The position numbers were made by a program, and so were the translations under genes. The notes below the pieces were generated by a model, which worked only from the letters and a program-made list of their open reading frames with translations, did no database searches and was not told the DNA's origin. Positions 47,280-54,608 of a stretch of 64,000 bases of DNA are shown here, in pieces; the first letter of the stretch is position 1; each line of letters opens with the position of its first letter. Source of the stretch: Propionimicrobium sp. PCR01-08-3 (GTDB lineage: Bacteria; Actinomycetota; Actinomycetes; Propionibacteriales; Propionibacteriaceae); NCBI RefSeq assembly GCF_030286045.1, contig NZ_CP127390.1, positions 1,178,001 through 1,242,000 of the forward strand. Reading direction: 5' to 3'.

Positions 47280-48071
47280 TCAGGCTTCGCGTCCGACGAA
47301 CTCCGCGATGGCGTGCGCGACAGCCCTGGGCTGATCGGCGTGAATCCAATGCCCGGCCCCGGGTATGGTCTCCAGCCTCTCGCGCGGGAAGTAGCTGCGC
47401 ATCACCGGCTCGTCGGCGGGCTGCACGTGATCGGAGTTCGCGCCGCGTAGCCACAGAACCGGGCGGTCCCAGCTGCCGGTGATCGGCGGCCAGCCGGTGA
47501 GTTGGGTGATGGAGTGCCGCAGCAGCTCGAGGTTGGGCAGCCAGCGCCAGCCGCCCGAGGCGGTGTCACGGTGCAGGTTCTGCAGCAAGAACCCTCGGAC
47601 GCCGGGATCGGCGACCAAGCCCGCCAGCTGTTCGTCCGCTTGCTTCCGATTGGTGATGGACGCGAGATCAAGGCTGCACAGCGAGTCGACCAGGTGCTGG
47701 AAGTCGTCGCTGCCGGTTCTGGCGACCGGCGACATGTCTTCGACCACCAAGTGGCTGATCAGCCCGGGATGGCGCAGCGCCAGGCGCATCGCGATCTTGC
47801 CGCCCATCGAATGCCCGACCAGCACCACCGGTGCGCTGGAGGCTCCTCGTGCTTCGAGCTCATCGGCCACCAGATCGGCAAACAGGTCATAGTCGAATCG
47901 ATCGGTCCACGGCGAACGGCCATGGTTGGGCAGATCGAGCAACACGCTGGTTATCTGCTCGGAGAGCAGTTTCGCGACATTGCCGAAATTCTTGCCCTGC
48001 CCGAAGATGCCGTGCAAGAAAAAGAGCCGTATCGGGCCGTGGCCCACCTCGATGCCGTGCAATCTGCTCAT
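47280..48071 (-). CDS. Alpha/beta hydrolase, YbfF-like esterase
   Basis: A 263-residue alpha/beta-hydrolase. The oxyanion segment is [16 protein letters not shown], the nucleophile elbow is GHSMGGK and the catalytic His is in [11 protein letters not shown]. The GIFG-x-x-x-NW-like opening and overall length resemble E. coli YbfF and AB hydrolase family 1 esterases acting on short acyl esters or thioesters. The natural substrate is unknown. ATG 48071 is chosen because AGGAG lies 7 bases upstream; GTG 48089 is also in frame. Confidence 0.87.
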   Translation of the reverse strand: MSRLHGIEVGHGPIRLFFLHGIFGQGKNFGNVAKLLSEQITSVLLDLPNHGRSPWTDRFDYDLFADLVADELEARGASSAPVVLVGHSMGGKIAMRLALRHPGLISHLVVEDMSPVARTGSDDFQHLVDSLCSLDLASITNRKQADEQLAGLVADPGVRGFLLQNLHRDTASGGWRWLPNLELLRHSITQLTGWPPITGSWDRPVLWLRGANSDHVQPADEPVMRSYFPRERLETIPGAGHWIHADQPRAVAHAIAEFVGREA

Positions 48072-48209
48072 CGTCTGTCTCCTGTGCACATGGCCGTCAT
48101 ATGGCCAGGGTATCGGGCTTGCGCCATCTCATGGCTGCCGAGAGATTTCGGGAGCCGCGTGCCCGGCCGCTCGATAGCTGCCTGGGAAGGCAGCCTGCGG
48201 GCGGAGTTG

Positions 48210-48485
48210 TCAGCGTCTGCGCTGCCAGCAGTAGCTGTGGAAATGCCGACGGTAATCGACGCCCGAGCTCGAACCGATCGGGGGAGTGTGCGGCCAGGCG
48301 ACGACGTGTGCCTGGCCAGGAGGAATGGGATTCTGGCATTCGGGGCAAATATAGGTCTTGACCGCGTTCTCAGGCCTGACCTGACGAACGACCCAGCGTC
48401 CATCGGCCTTCTGGGCCGACGAATTGAATCCATCCAGCCGCAATGGCCGGGGTGGACGAGTGTGTTTGCTGGGACGTTTGGCCAC
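48210..48485 (-). CDS. Small conserved actinobacterial zinc-ribbon-like protein
   Basis: A 91-residue protein. A basic N terminus ([18 protein letters not shown]) leads to [20 protein letters not shown], a CPEC knuckle, and a C-terminal HFHSYC that can complete a zinc site. Similar proteins sit beside NucS in many actinobacteria, often labelled ATP/GTP-binding without evidence. GTG 48485 is preceded by TACAGT 6 bases upstream (complement of 48492-48497), consistent with a leaderless mRNA. It is divergent from nucS across a 39-base gap. Function unknown. Confidence 0.75.
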   Translation of the reverse strand: MAKRPSKHTRPPRPLRLDGFNSSAQKADGRWVVRQVRPENAVKTYICPECQNPIPPGQAHVVAWPHTPPIGSSSGVDYRRHFHSYCWQRRR

Positions 48486-48491
48486 GCGTCC

Positions 48492-48517
48492 ACTGTAGTT
48501 CGCGCTTACGGTACGGT
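48492..48517. promoter_or_regulatory. Divergent -10 boxes for the zinc-ribbon gene and nucS
   Basis: TACAGT on the minus strand (48492-48497) lies 6 bases before the GTG of the zinc-ribbon gene. TACGGT on the plus strand (48512-48517; an overlapping second copy at 48507-48512) lies 7 bases before the nucS GTG. Both would give leaderless mRNAs from a 39-base shared region. Confidence 0.45.
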
Positions 48518-48524
48518 GGACGCC

Positions 48525-49238
48525 GTGCGTGTGGTGATCGGTGAATGCCAGGTGGATTACGGCGGCAGGCTGACGGCCCATCTGCCGATGGCACGCAGGC
48601 TGATCCTGGTGAAGGCCGACGGATCGGTCTCGGTACACGCAGACGATCGGGCCTATAAGCCGCTCAACTGGATGAGCCCGCCCTGCACCTTGACGGTGAC
48701 CGCGGCTGCCGATACCGAGCTGGCCGCGACGACCGGTGATATCGACTCGAAGATTCGTGAGGTCTGGATGGTTCGCGGCAAAAACGGCGACTATCTGCAG
48801 ATCAGCCTGGGCGAGGTGGAACTCGATTACAGCACCGAACTCGGAGTGGATCCGGGCCTACAAAAAGATGGCGTCGAGGCGCATCTGCAGGCGCTGCTGG
48901 CCGAGAACCCGGCGGCATTCGGAGACGGCTGGACGACGGTGCAGCGCGAATACATGACCGCGATCGGCCCGGTCGATCTGCTCTGCCGTGACGAACTCGG
49001 CTGCTATGTCGCGGTGGAGGTGAAGCGCCGCGGCGAGATCGACGGTGTGGAGCAACTCACCCGTTATCTCGAACTGATGAATCGCAACCCGTTGCTCGGC
49101 GAGGTGCGCGGAGTTTTCGCCGCTCAGCAGATCAAGCCGCAGGCACGCACGCTCGCCTCGGATCGGGGTATCTCCTGCGTGGTCGTCGATTACGACGCCT
49201 TACGCGGATTGGATCACGCCGAAGACCGACTCTTCTGA
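48525..49238 (+). CDS. nucS: Mismatch-specific endonuclease NucS
   Basis: A 237-residue endonuclease of the archaeal-actinobacterial EndoMS/NucS family, which cuts both strands at mismatches and replaces MutS/MutL repair. The DNA-binding N-terminal part contains [18 protein letters not shown]; the RecB-like active site is [21 protein letters not shown] with acidic residues followed by E-x-K. The C terminus ends EDRLF, which fits a sliding-clamp binding peptide. GTG 48525 is chosen by homology; a very long upstream extension of the frame is not coding. Confidence 0.94.
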   Translation: MRVVIGECQVDYGGRLTAHLPMARRLILVKADGSVSVHADDRAYKPLNWMSPPCTLTVTAAADTELAATTGDIDSKIREVWMVRGKNGDYLQISLGEVELDYSTELGVDPGLQKDGVEAHLQALLAENPAAFGDGWTTVQREYMTAIGPVDLLCRDELGCYVAVEVKRRGEIDGVEQLTRYLELMNRNPLLGEVRGVFAAQQIKPQARTLASDRGISCVVVDYDALRGLDHAEDRLF

Positions 49239-49412
49239 TCGAGCAGGTGACCCATTATTCGGGCCGATGAATACTGGTTTTCCGCTATCGCCAGATTCTG
49301 CTCGAGTGATCTTGCACGAGAGCCGCCGCTGTGGGTGGGCCTTCGAGAACCACCAACGCATGAGGGTTTCCGAATTCGACCGGCCGCGCTGCCAGCGATG
49401 CCGGGGACGCGG

Positions 49413-50909
49413 CTAGCTCTCGTCCGGATTGATCACCTTGGTCGGTTCTGCTCCGTCGGCCGGCATGACCTTGGTCTCTTCGGCCGCCGACGGCTCGTCC
49501 TCGTTGGAGGTCGCCGGACCCTTGACATCAGAGGCATCTGCAGGGGAAGAACCGGCCGAATCACCTGCGTCCTGGGCTGCCGGTGCAGGAGCGCCGGTCG
49601 CAATCTTGGGTAGCACGGTGGTCGCGCTGGTGTCCTGATCGTCGCGGATCACCGTGGTCTGCTCGTCGGGCTGGGAACCGGCTTGCGGCGCTGCGGCCGA
49701 CAACCATTGCTGATTGTCGGAGCCGGTCTTGTCGTGGTCGGGAGCGGACTGGTCCGGTGTCTCCGCAAAAGGATCGGTATCGGGATAATCGGTGGTCGCC
49801 TCGGTGGCCAACTGGCGAAGGTTGGCCATCTGGGCGATGATCGAGCTCTTGCGCTGCAGGAGCACGCCGATCTCGCGTTCCAGCTGCTCCTTGCGCCAGG
49901 CGAATTGCTCCTCCAGCCGGTCCTTCATCATGGTGGCCTGCCGGTGGGACGCAGCAACCTGGCTTTCCGCCTCGCCCGATGCCTTGGTACGCAGTTCTTC
50001 GGCGGCGGCCATCGCATCGGAGCGGATCTTGGCGGCCTGCTCGGTGGCTTCGGTGACCTCGGCGGTGGCCTTTTCATGCTGCTGATTGGCGTCCGCCATC
50101 AAGGAGGCGATCTCGTCGGCAACGGTCTTCGCCTCGGCGTTGGCCGCGGCTATCTGAGCCTGGGCATCGTCGTGGCTCTTCTGGTTGATCTGAGCTGCTT
50201 GCTTCTTGGCGGTGTCGACGAGTTCGGACGCCTGGTTGCGCGCCTTGCTGAGCAGATCGTTGGCTTCCGCCTGGGCTTTCGCCCGGAGCTGCTCCGCATC
50301 GCGCGCCGCCTGCTCGGCGAGTTGCCGGTTCTCGGCCTGCGCCTGAGAGGTCGCCAGCGAATTGTTGTGCCGGGCTTCGTCGACCAGGCTGGCGGCCTGT
50401 GCCTTGGCGGCGTCGACCGCTGCCCGGCAGTCCTGTTGGGTGGCCTCGCGGGCCTGCGCGGTCTCGGCGTCCAACTTCTCCCGCATCGCGCGCAGGTTAC
50501 CGAGCGTCTCGACCCGGATGTCGTCCGCCTCGGTCTGCGCGGCGGCCCGCAGGTCGGCGGCGACCCGGCGTCCCTCTTCCTTGATTCGCTCTGCCTCGGT
50601 GGCTGCCTTGTTGACCAGGTCGGCCGCCTGTGCCTCGGCGGCCCGCAGCATCTGGGTGGCATGCGAACCGAGCCTGGTGAAATCGCTGTCGCCGTTCTCG
50701 CGCTGCGAAGCGGCCACCTCGGCGCGCAGATGCCTGGTCAGCTGGCGAAGGGTCGAGACCTGCTGCTCGATATCGCGAACGTAGTTGTCGACGGTCGGAC
50801 GATCGTATCCGAGCATCGCATGGGGAAAACTGCCTGCCGCACTCGCCCTGTCATCGAAAAGATTGAGGCCGGTGTCCTCGGTGTATTCCTCATCAGCGCC
50901 ATAAGTCAT
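49413..50909 (-). CDS. Scy/FilP/DivIVA-like coiled-coil cytoskeletal protein
   Basis: A 498-residue protein. A short N-terminal DivIVA-like region (LGYDRPTVDNYVRDIEQQVS) is followed by a roughly 300-residue Ala/Glu/Gln coiled coil with near-regular heptads, then a helix FAWRKEQLEREIGVLLQRKS, then a 110-residue acidic disordered tail ending ETKVMPADGAEPTKVINPDE. The gene lies next to methylmalonyl-CoA epimerase, as the Streptomyces scy and filP genes do. Those proteins organise polar growth with DivIVA. GAGGAG lies 7 bases before the ATG. Other DivIVA-type proteins are possible identities. Confidence 0.75.
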   Translation of the reverse strand: MTYGADEEYTEDTGLNLFDDRASAAGSFPHAMLGYDRPTVDNYVRDIEQQVSTLRQLTRHLRAEVAASQRENGDSDFTRLGSHATQMLRAAEAQAADLVNKAATEAERIKEEGRRVAADLRAAAQTEADDIRVETLGNLRAMREKLDAETAQAREATQQDCRAAVDAAKAQAASLVDEARHNNSLATSQAQAENRQLAEQAARDAEQLRAKAQAEANDLLSKARNQASELVDTAKKQAAQINQKSHDDAQAQIAAANAEAKTVADEIASLMADANQQHEKATAEVTEATEQAAKIRSDAMAAAEELRTKASGEAESQVAASHRQATMMKDRLEEQFAWRKEQLEREIGVLLQRKSSIIAQMANLRQLATEATTDYPDTDPFAETPDQSAPDHDKTGSDNQQWLSAAAPQAGSQPDEQTTVIRDDQDTSATTVLPKIATGAPAPAAQDAGDSAGSSPADASDVKGPATSNEDEPSAAEETKVMPADGAEPTKVINPDES

Positions 50910-50950
50910 CGCGAACTCCTCACGTCCGACGTCAACGGTAGCAACAACGA

Positions 50951-50980
50951 CTATGGGGTGCCCTCGTGGACACCCCATAG
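50951..50980. terminator. Hairpin between epimerase and coiled-coil gene
   Basis: A perfect 10-bp stem (50951-50960 with 50971-50980) with a 10-base loop and no T run. It lies after the epimerase stop and 42 bases before the next start on the same strand, so it could end the epimerase mRNA or act as a leader element. The rest of 50910-51148 holds nothing recognisable. Confidence 0.45.
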
Positions 50981-51148
50981 CGTTCTAAACCGGGCATTAC
51001 CCGGATTCAGTTATGGCCCTCGGGCCCGGCTCGGTTTGCCTCGCAGCGGTGGTCAGCAGACCGGAACCGGTGTTGCCCCTCGTGGCTGATTTCGTTTCCG
51101 GAGCCCTGCCGGTGGCCGGACTCCGGTCGGTGGATCCTGCTGAATGGC

Positions 51149-51595
51149 TCAGTGCTCGGCTTTTCCGGGCTCCACGATCTCGATCAGCACACCCTTGCCC
51201 GACTTCGGGTGGATGAAGTTGATCTTCGAGCCGCCGGTGCCGATGCGGGGCTCGTCATAGAGCAGCCGCACGCCGCGCTCGCGCAGGGTCGCCGCGGTGG
51301 CCTCCATGTCCTTGACACGCCATGCCATGTGATGCAGGCCGGGACGGTTCTTCTCCAGCCACTTCGCGGTGGTGGCGTCCGGGCGGGTCGGCGAGATGAG
51401 CTGGATCTGGGTCATGTGCTCGGTCAGCTCGGCGGCAGGCGCCATCATGATCTCGAAGACACCCTGCTCATCATTGATCTCGCGGTGAATCTCGTGCCAC
51501 CCGAAGACCTCGGTGTAGTACTTCACGGCCTCTTCGTTGTCGGGGCTGACATATGCGACGTGATCGATACATACGAACAGATCAGAGTTTTCCAT
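51149..51595 (-). CDS. mce: Methylmalonyl-CoA epimerase
   Basis: A 148-residue vicinal-oxygen-chelate enzyme that interconverts (S)- and (R)-methylmalonyl-CoA, linking succinyl-CoA and propionyl-CoA. The metal ligands expected from the Propionibacterium shermanii enzyme are present: His12 (CIDHVAYV), Gln65, His89 (GLHHMAWRV) and Glu139 (VLIEIVE). Length and sequence are very close to that protein, which is the best clue to the family of the host. It works with adenosylcobalamin-dependent mutase, so it ties in with the adenosyltransferase at 45526-46221. Confidence 0.95.
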   Translation of the reverse strand: MENSDLFVCIDHVAYVSPDNEEAVKYYTEVFGWHEIHREINDEQGVFEIMMAPAAELTEHMTQIQLISPTRPDATTAKWLEKNRPGLHHMAWRVKDMEATAATLRERGVRLLYDEPRIGTGGSKINFIHPKSGKGVLIEIVEPGKAEH

Positions 51596-51645
51596 GTGCT
51601 GATTCTTTCATAGTGGGTTGTGATGGCTCGGCCGGGGTAGTGGCT

Positions 51646-51675
51646 GGCATCCGCTCGAAGTATCGAGCGGATGCC
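51646..51675. terminator. Hairpin between phosphoglucomutase and epimerase
   Basis: A perfect 13-bp stem (51646-51658 with 51663-51675) with an AGTA loop, 100 bases past the phosphoglucomutase stop and 50 bases before the epimerase start on the same strand. There is no T run, so it may be a terminator of the GC-rich kind or a leader structure. Confidence 0.45.
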
Positions 51676-51775
51676 ACTGCTCGTCCGGGCCGGTTCAATT
51701 GCGGCGAAGGGTGCGTGGCAGGCGGAAACGGTGCATCAATCGTCCCGATCCGCTGCCACGTGTAGTCTCGTCGGC

Positions 51776-53410
51776 TCAGCCTTCCAGAGCTTGTGAGACG
51801 ACCTGTTTCGCGGCGTCCTGGATCGCGGCCAGGTGTTCCGCACTGCGGTAGCTCTCGGCGTAGATCTTGTACTTGTCCTCGGTGCCCGACGGACGCGCCG
51901 CGAACCAGCCGGAATCGGTGGTCACCTTGATGCCGCCGATGGGCGCATTGTTGCCCGGGGCATGCGAGTAGACGTGGGTGATCGCGTCGCCGGCCAGCTG
52001 GGAGGCCTTGATGTCCTCCGGCGCGAGCGCCTTGAGACGGGCCTTCTGCTCGCGGCTCGCCTCGGCGTCGATGCGTGCATAGAAGTAGGTGCCGAACTGG
52101 TCGACCAGCTTGTTGTACAGCTGAGACGGCGTCTTCTCCGTCTTGGCGGTGATCTCGCTGGCCAGCAGGTCGAGAATGAGCCCGTCCTTGTCGGTCGTCC
52201 AGGTCGAGCCGTCGAACTCCAGGAAGGACGCGCCGGCCGATTCTTCACCACCGAAGCCCAGGTCACCCGAGATCAGACCCGGGACGAACCACTTGAAGCC
52301 GACCGGCACCTCGACGAGCTTGCGTCCGAGCAGGCCCGCAACGTTGTTGATCATCGTGGACGACACCAGCGTCTTGCCGATCGCGGTGGCCTGCGGCCAG
52401 CCGGGACGGTTGCCGAACAGGTACTGGATGGCGACCGCGAGATAGTGGTTGGGGTTCATCAGACCCGCATCGGGAGTGACGATGCCGTGCCGGTCGGAAT
52501 CGGCATCGTTTCCGGTGGCCAGGTCGTAGGCGCCGCGGTTGGCCACCAGGGACGCCATCGCGTTGGGCGACGAGCAGTCCATCCGGATCTTGCCATCGGT
52601 ATCGAGCGTCATGAAGTACCAGGTCGGGTCGATGACCTTGTTGACGACTGTCAGGTTCGGCAGCATCGTCTCCGAGATGTACTCCCAGTACTGTTCGGAG
52701 GCGCCTCCCATCGGGTCGGCGCCGATACGAAGCCCGGACGCCTTGATGGCCGGGATGTCTACCACCTGGGCGAGCTCGGCGCAGTACGGGGTCCGGTAGT
52801 CGTAGCGGTGCACCTTGGCGGACGCCTGCTCGTAGGGCACCCGCTTGATGGATCGGAAGTCCGCCATCAGTTCGTTCGCACGGTCGGCGATCCAGCCGGT
52901 GGCGTCGGTGTCGGCGGGCCCACCGTTCGGCGGGTTGTATTTGAAGCCGCCGTCGCGTGGCGGATTGTGCGAGGGGGTCACCACGATGCCATCGGCCTGG
53001 GGGCCTGCGGCATGCTCGCGGTTATAGCGGATGATCGCGCGGGAGACCGCCGGGGTCGGGGTGTACTCATTCTCCTGCTCGGCCAGCACCTCGATGCTGT
53101 TGGCAACCAGCACCTCGATCGCGGTTTTCCAGGCCGGCAGGGAAAGACCGTGGGTGTCCTTGCCGATGAACAGGGGACCGGTGGTGCCCTGGGTGGCGCG
53201 GTACTCGATGATGGCCTGGGTGATGGACGCGATATGCGCTTCGTTGAACGCGGTATCGAGACTTGCCCCACGATGGCCGGAGGTTCCGAAAGAGACCGCC
53301 TGGTCGGGGTTATGGGGGTCAGGCACCTTGTCGTAGTAGGCGCCGAGTACTTCATCGACATTGATCAAGTCGGAGGAATCGGCCAACTGGCCTGCACGTG
53401 GATGAGCCAT
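51776..53410 (-). CDS. pgm: Phosphoglucomutase (alpha-D-glucose specific)
   Basis: A 544-residue enzyme interconverting glucose-1- and glucose-6-phosphate. The phosphoserine loop is VVTPSHNPPRDGG, the substrate loop is GGEESAGASFLEFDG, and the phosphate-binding C-terminal loop is FAARPSGTEDKYKIYAES. The length matches E. coli Pgm. It connects central metabolism with the alpha-glucan genes that follow. ATG 53410 matches the conserved N terminus. The upstream 280-base divergent gap contains the repeat at 53579-53672. Confidence 0.95.
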   Translation of the reverse strand: MAHPRAGQLADSSDLINVDEVLGAYYDKVPDPHNPDQAVSFGTSGHRGASLDTAFNEAHIASITQAIIEYRATQGTTGPLFIGKDTHGLSLPAWKTAIEVLVANSIEVLAEQENEYTPTPAVSRAIIRYNREHAAGPQADGIVVTPSHNPPRDGGFKYNPPNGGPADTDATGWIADRANELMADFRSIKRVPYEQASAKVHRYDYRTPYCAELAQVVDIPAIKASGLRIGADPMGGASEQYWEYISETMLPNLTVVNKVIDPTWYFMTLDTDGKIRMDCSSPNAMASLVANRGAYDLATGNDADSDRHGIVTPDAGLMNPNHYLAVAIQYLFGNRPGWPQATAIGKTLVSSTMINNVAGLLGRKLVEVPVGFKWFVPGLISGDLGFGGEESAGASFLEFDGSTWTTDKDGLILDLLASEITAKTEKTPSQLYNKLVDQFGTYFYARIDAEASREQKARLKALAPEDIKASQLAGDAITHVYSHAPGNNAPIGGIKVTTDSGWFAARPSGTEDKYKIYAESYRSAEHLAAIQDAAKQVVSQALEG

Positions 53411-53578
53411 GGCTCTATCTTGCCGCTTGAAATCGGATTTCGTCACCGTTCTCGAGTTCCGGGTTCTCACGCAGCCCTTCTGGTTCTGGTCGACGGTGAC
53501 TCTCGGGCGAGACCGGGCGGGCGAGGCAATCGCTTCTGGCCCCCTTGGTGCCGTATGGCAAGGAGAGTGTCGGCGCCT

Positions 53579-53672
53579 GGTATCCGGTGCGGATACACCC
53601 AGAAGATCGCGAACGTGCTCGGCGGACCCGACACGCGAAAGCGCGGGCGCGTGGTGTCGGGCGCAGATACAC
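53579..53672 (+). repeat. Short direct repeat between pgm and the CnoX-like gene
   Basis: Two 20-base copies, 53579-53598 and 53653-53672, match at 16 of 20 positions and share GATACAC at their right end. The first copy contains the palindrome GTATCCG-GTG-CGGATAC. GTGTCGG occurs nearby at 53568 and inverted at 53628. No gene lies in 53411-53690. Confidence 0.5.
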
Positions 53673-53690
53673 AGGTGGAAGAATGGGGAT

Positions 53691-54608
53691 ATGAGCGCTG
53701 ATCAGAATTTTTCGCGTCCCGGAGCAGTCGATCTCTCCTCCATCGCCGCCTCGGCGGCCACCCAGCAATCTGGCGCCGGTGCAGGCGTCAGTTATGTGAT
53801 CGAGGTGACCGAGGCCGACTTCGAGTCCGTTGCGCAGCAATCGATGCAGTACCCGGTGGTTTTGGCCTTCGTGTCGCCCGGTGACCAGGGCAGCGAGCAG
53901 GTGCGTGCCGCGGTCGCCGACGTCATCAACGGCCTCGGTGGACGCATGATCCTGGGCACCGTCGATGTATCGACCCAGGGCCGCGTCGCTCAGGCGCTCG
54001 GCGTGCAGGCTGTGCCGACCGTCGTGGCGTTGATCGGCGGTCAGCTGGCGCCCCTGTTCCAGGGCACCAGGGACGCCGCCGACATCAAGGCGCTGCTCGA
54101 CCAGGTGTCCCAGATCGCCGTCGCCAACGGCCTGACCGGCCGAGCGCAGCCGCAATCGGCGGCTCCGGTGGCTGATGGCGCGGACGACGAGCCGGCGCTC
54201 GACCCCCGATTCGCCGCGGCGGATGCGGCCCTGCAGGCGGGGGATTTCGCCAAGGCCGTCGACGAATTCGACAAGCTGCTGAAGGCCAACCCCAGGGACA
54301 GCGAGGCTCAGGCGGGCAGGGCTCAGGCCGCACTGCTGATGCGCACCGCCGAAGTCGACCCACAGACCATCGCCAAGGCCGATCAGGCCCCCGATGACAT
54401 CGATGCGCAACTCGCCGCCGCAGACCTCGAACTCGTCACGGGCAATGCCGATCAGGGATTCAGCCGGCTGGTCGACCTGGTGCGCCGCACCAGCGATGAC
54501 GATCGCGACCGGGTCCGCGTCCGACTGCTGGAGCTGTTCGACACCGCCGATCCGGCCGATCCCGCCGTGATCAAGGCGCGCCGGGCACTGTCGATGGCGC
54601 TGTTCTGA
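53691..54608 (+). CDS. Thioredoxin-like/TPR protein (CnoX/YbbN-like)
   Basis: A 305-residue protein. Residues about 40-150 are a thioredoxin fold (VVLAFVSPGDQGSEQVRA; cis-Pro in VQAVPTVVALIGG), but the CxxC is replaced by SPGDQ, so it cannot act as a dithiol oxidoreductase. Residues about 180-305 are helical TPR-like repeats (AADAALQAGDFAKAVDEFDK). The layout is that of CnoX/YbbN, a chaperone-linked holdase. Mycobacteria carry a similar thioredoxin-like gene at the same place. The ATG at 53691 follows a purine-rich GGAAGAATGGGGA. Confidence 0.85.
   Translation: MSADQNFSRPGAVDLSSIAASAATQQSGAGAGVSYVIEVTEADFESVAQQSMQYPVVLAFVSPGDQGSEQVRAAVADVINGLGGRMILGTVDVSTQGRVAQALGVQAVPTVVALIGGQLAPLFQGTRDAADIKALLDQVSQIAVANGLTGRAQPQSAAPVADGADDEPALDPRFAAADAALQAGDFAKAVDEFDKLLKANPRDSEAQAGRAQAALLMRTAEVDPQTIAKADQAPDDIDAQLAAADLELVTGNADQGFSRLVDLVRRTSDDDRDRVRVRLLELFDTADPADPAVIKARRALSMALF

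Noticed and set aside
47502-48524. Upstream extension of nucS by 341 codons
   Set aside because: The extension is antisense to the alpha/beta hydrolase and the zinc-ribbon gene; NucS homology begins at GTG 48525.
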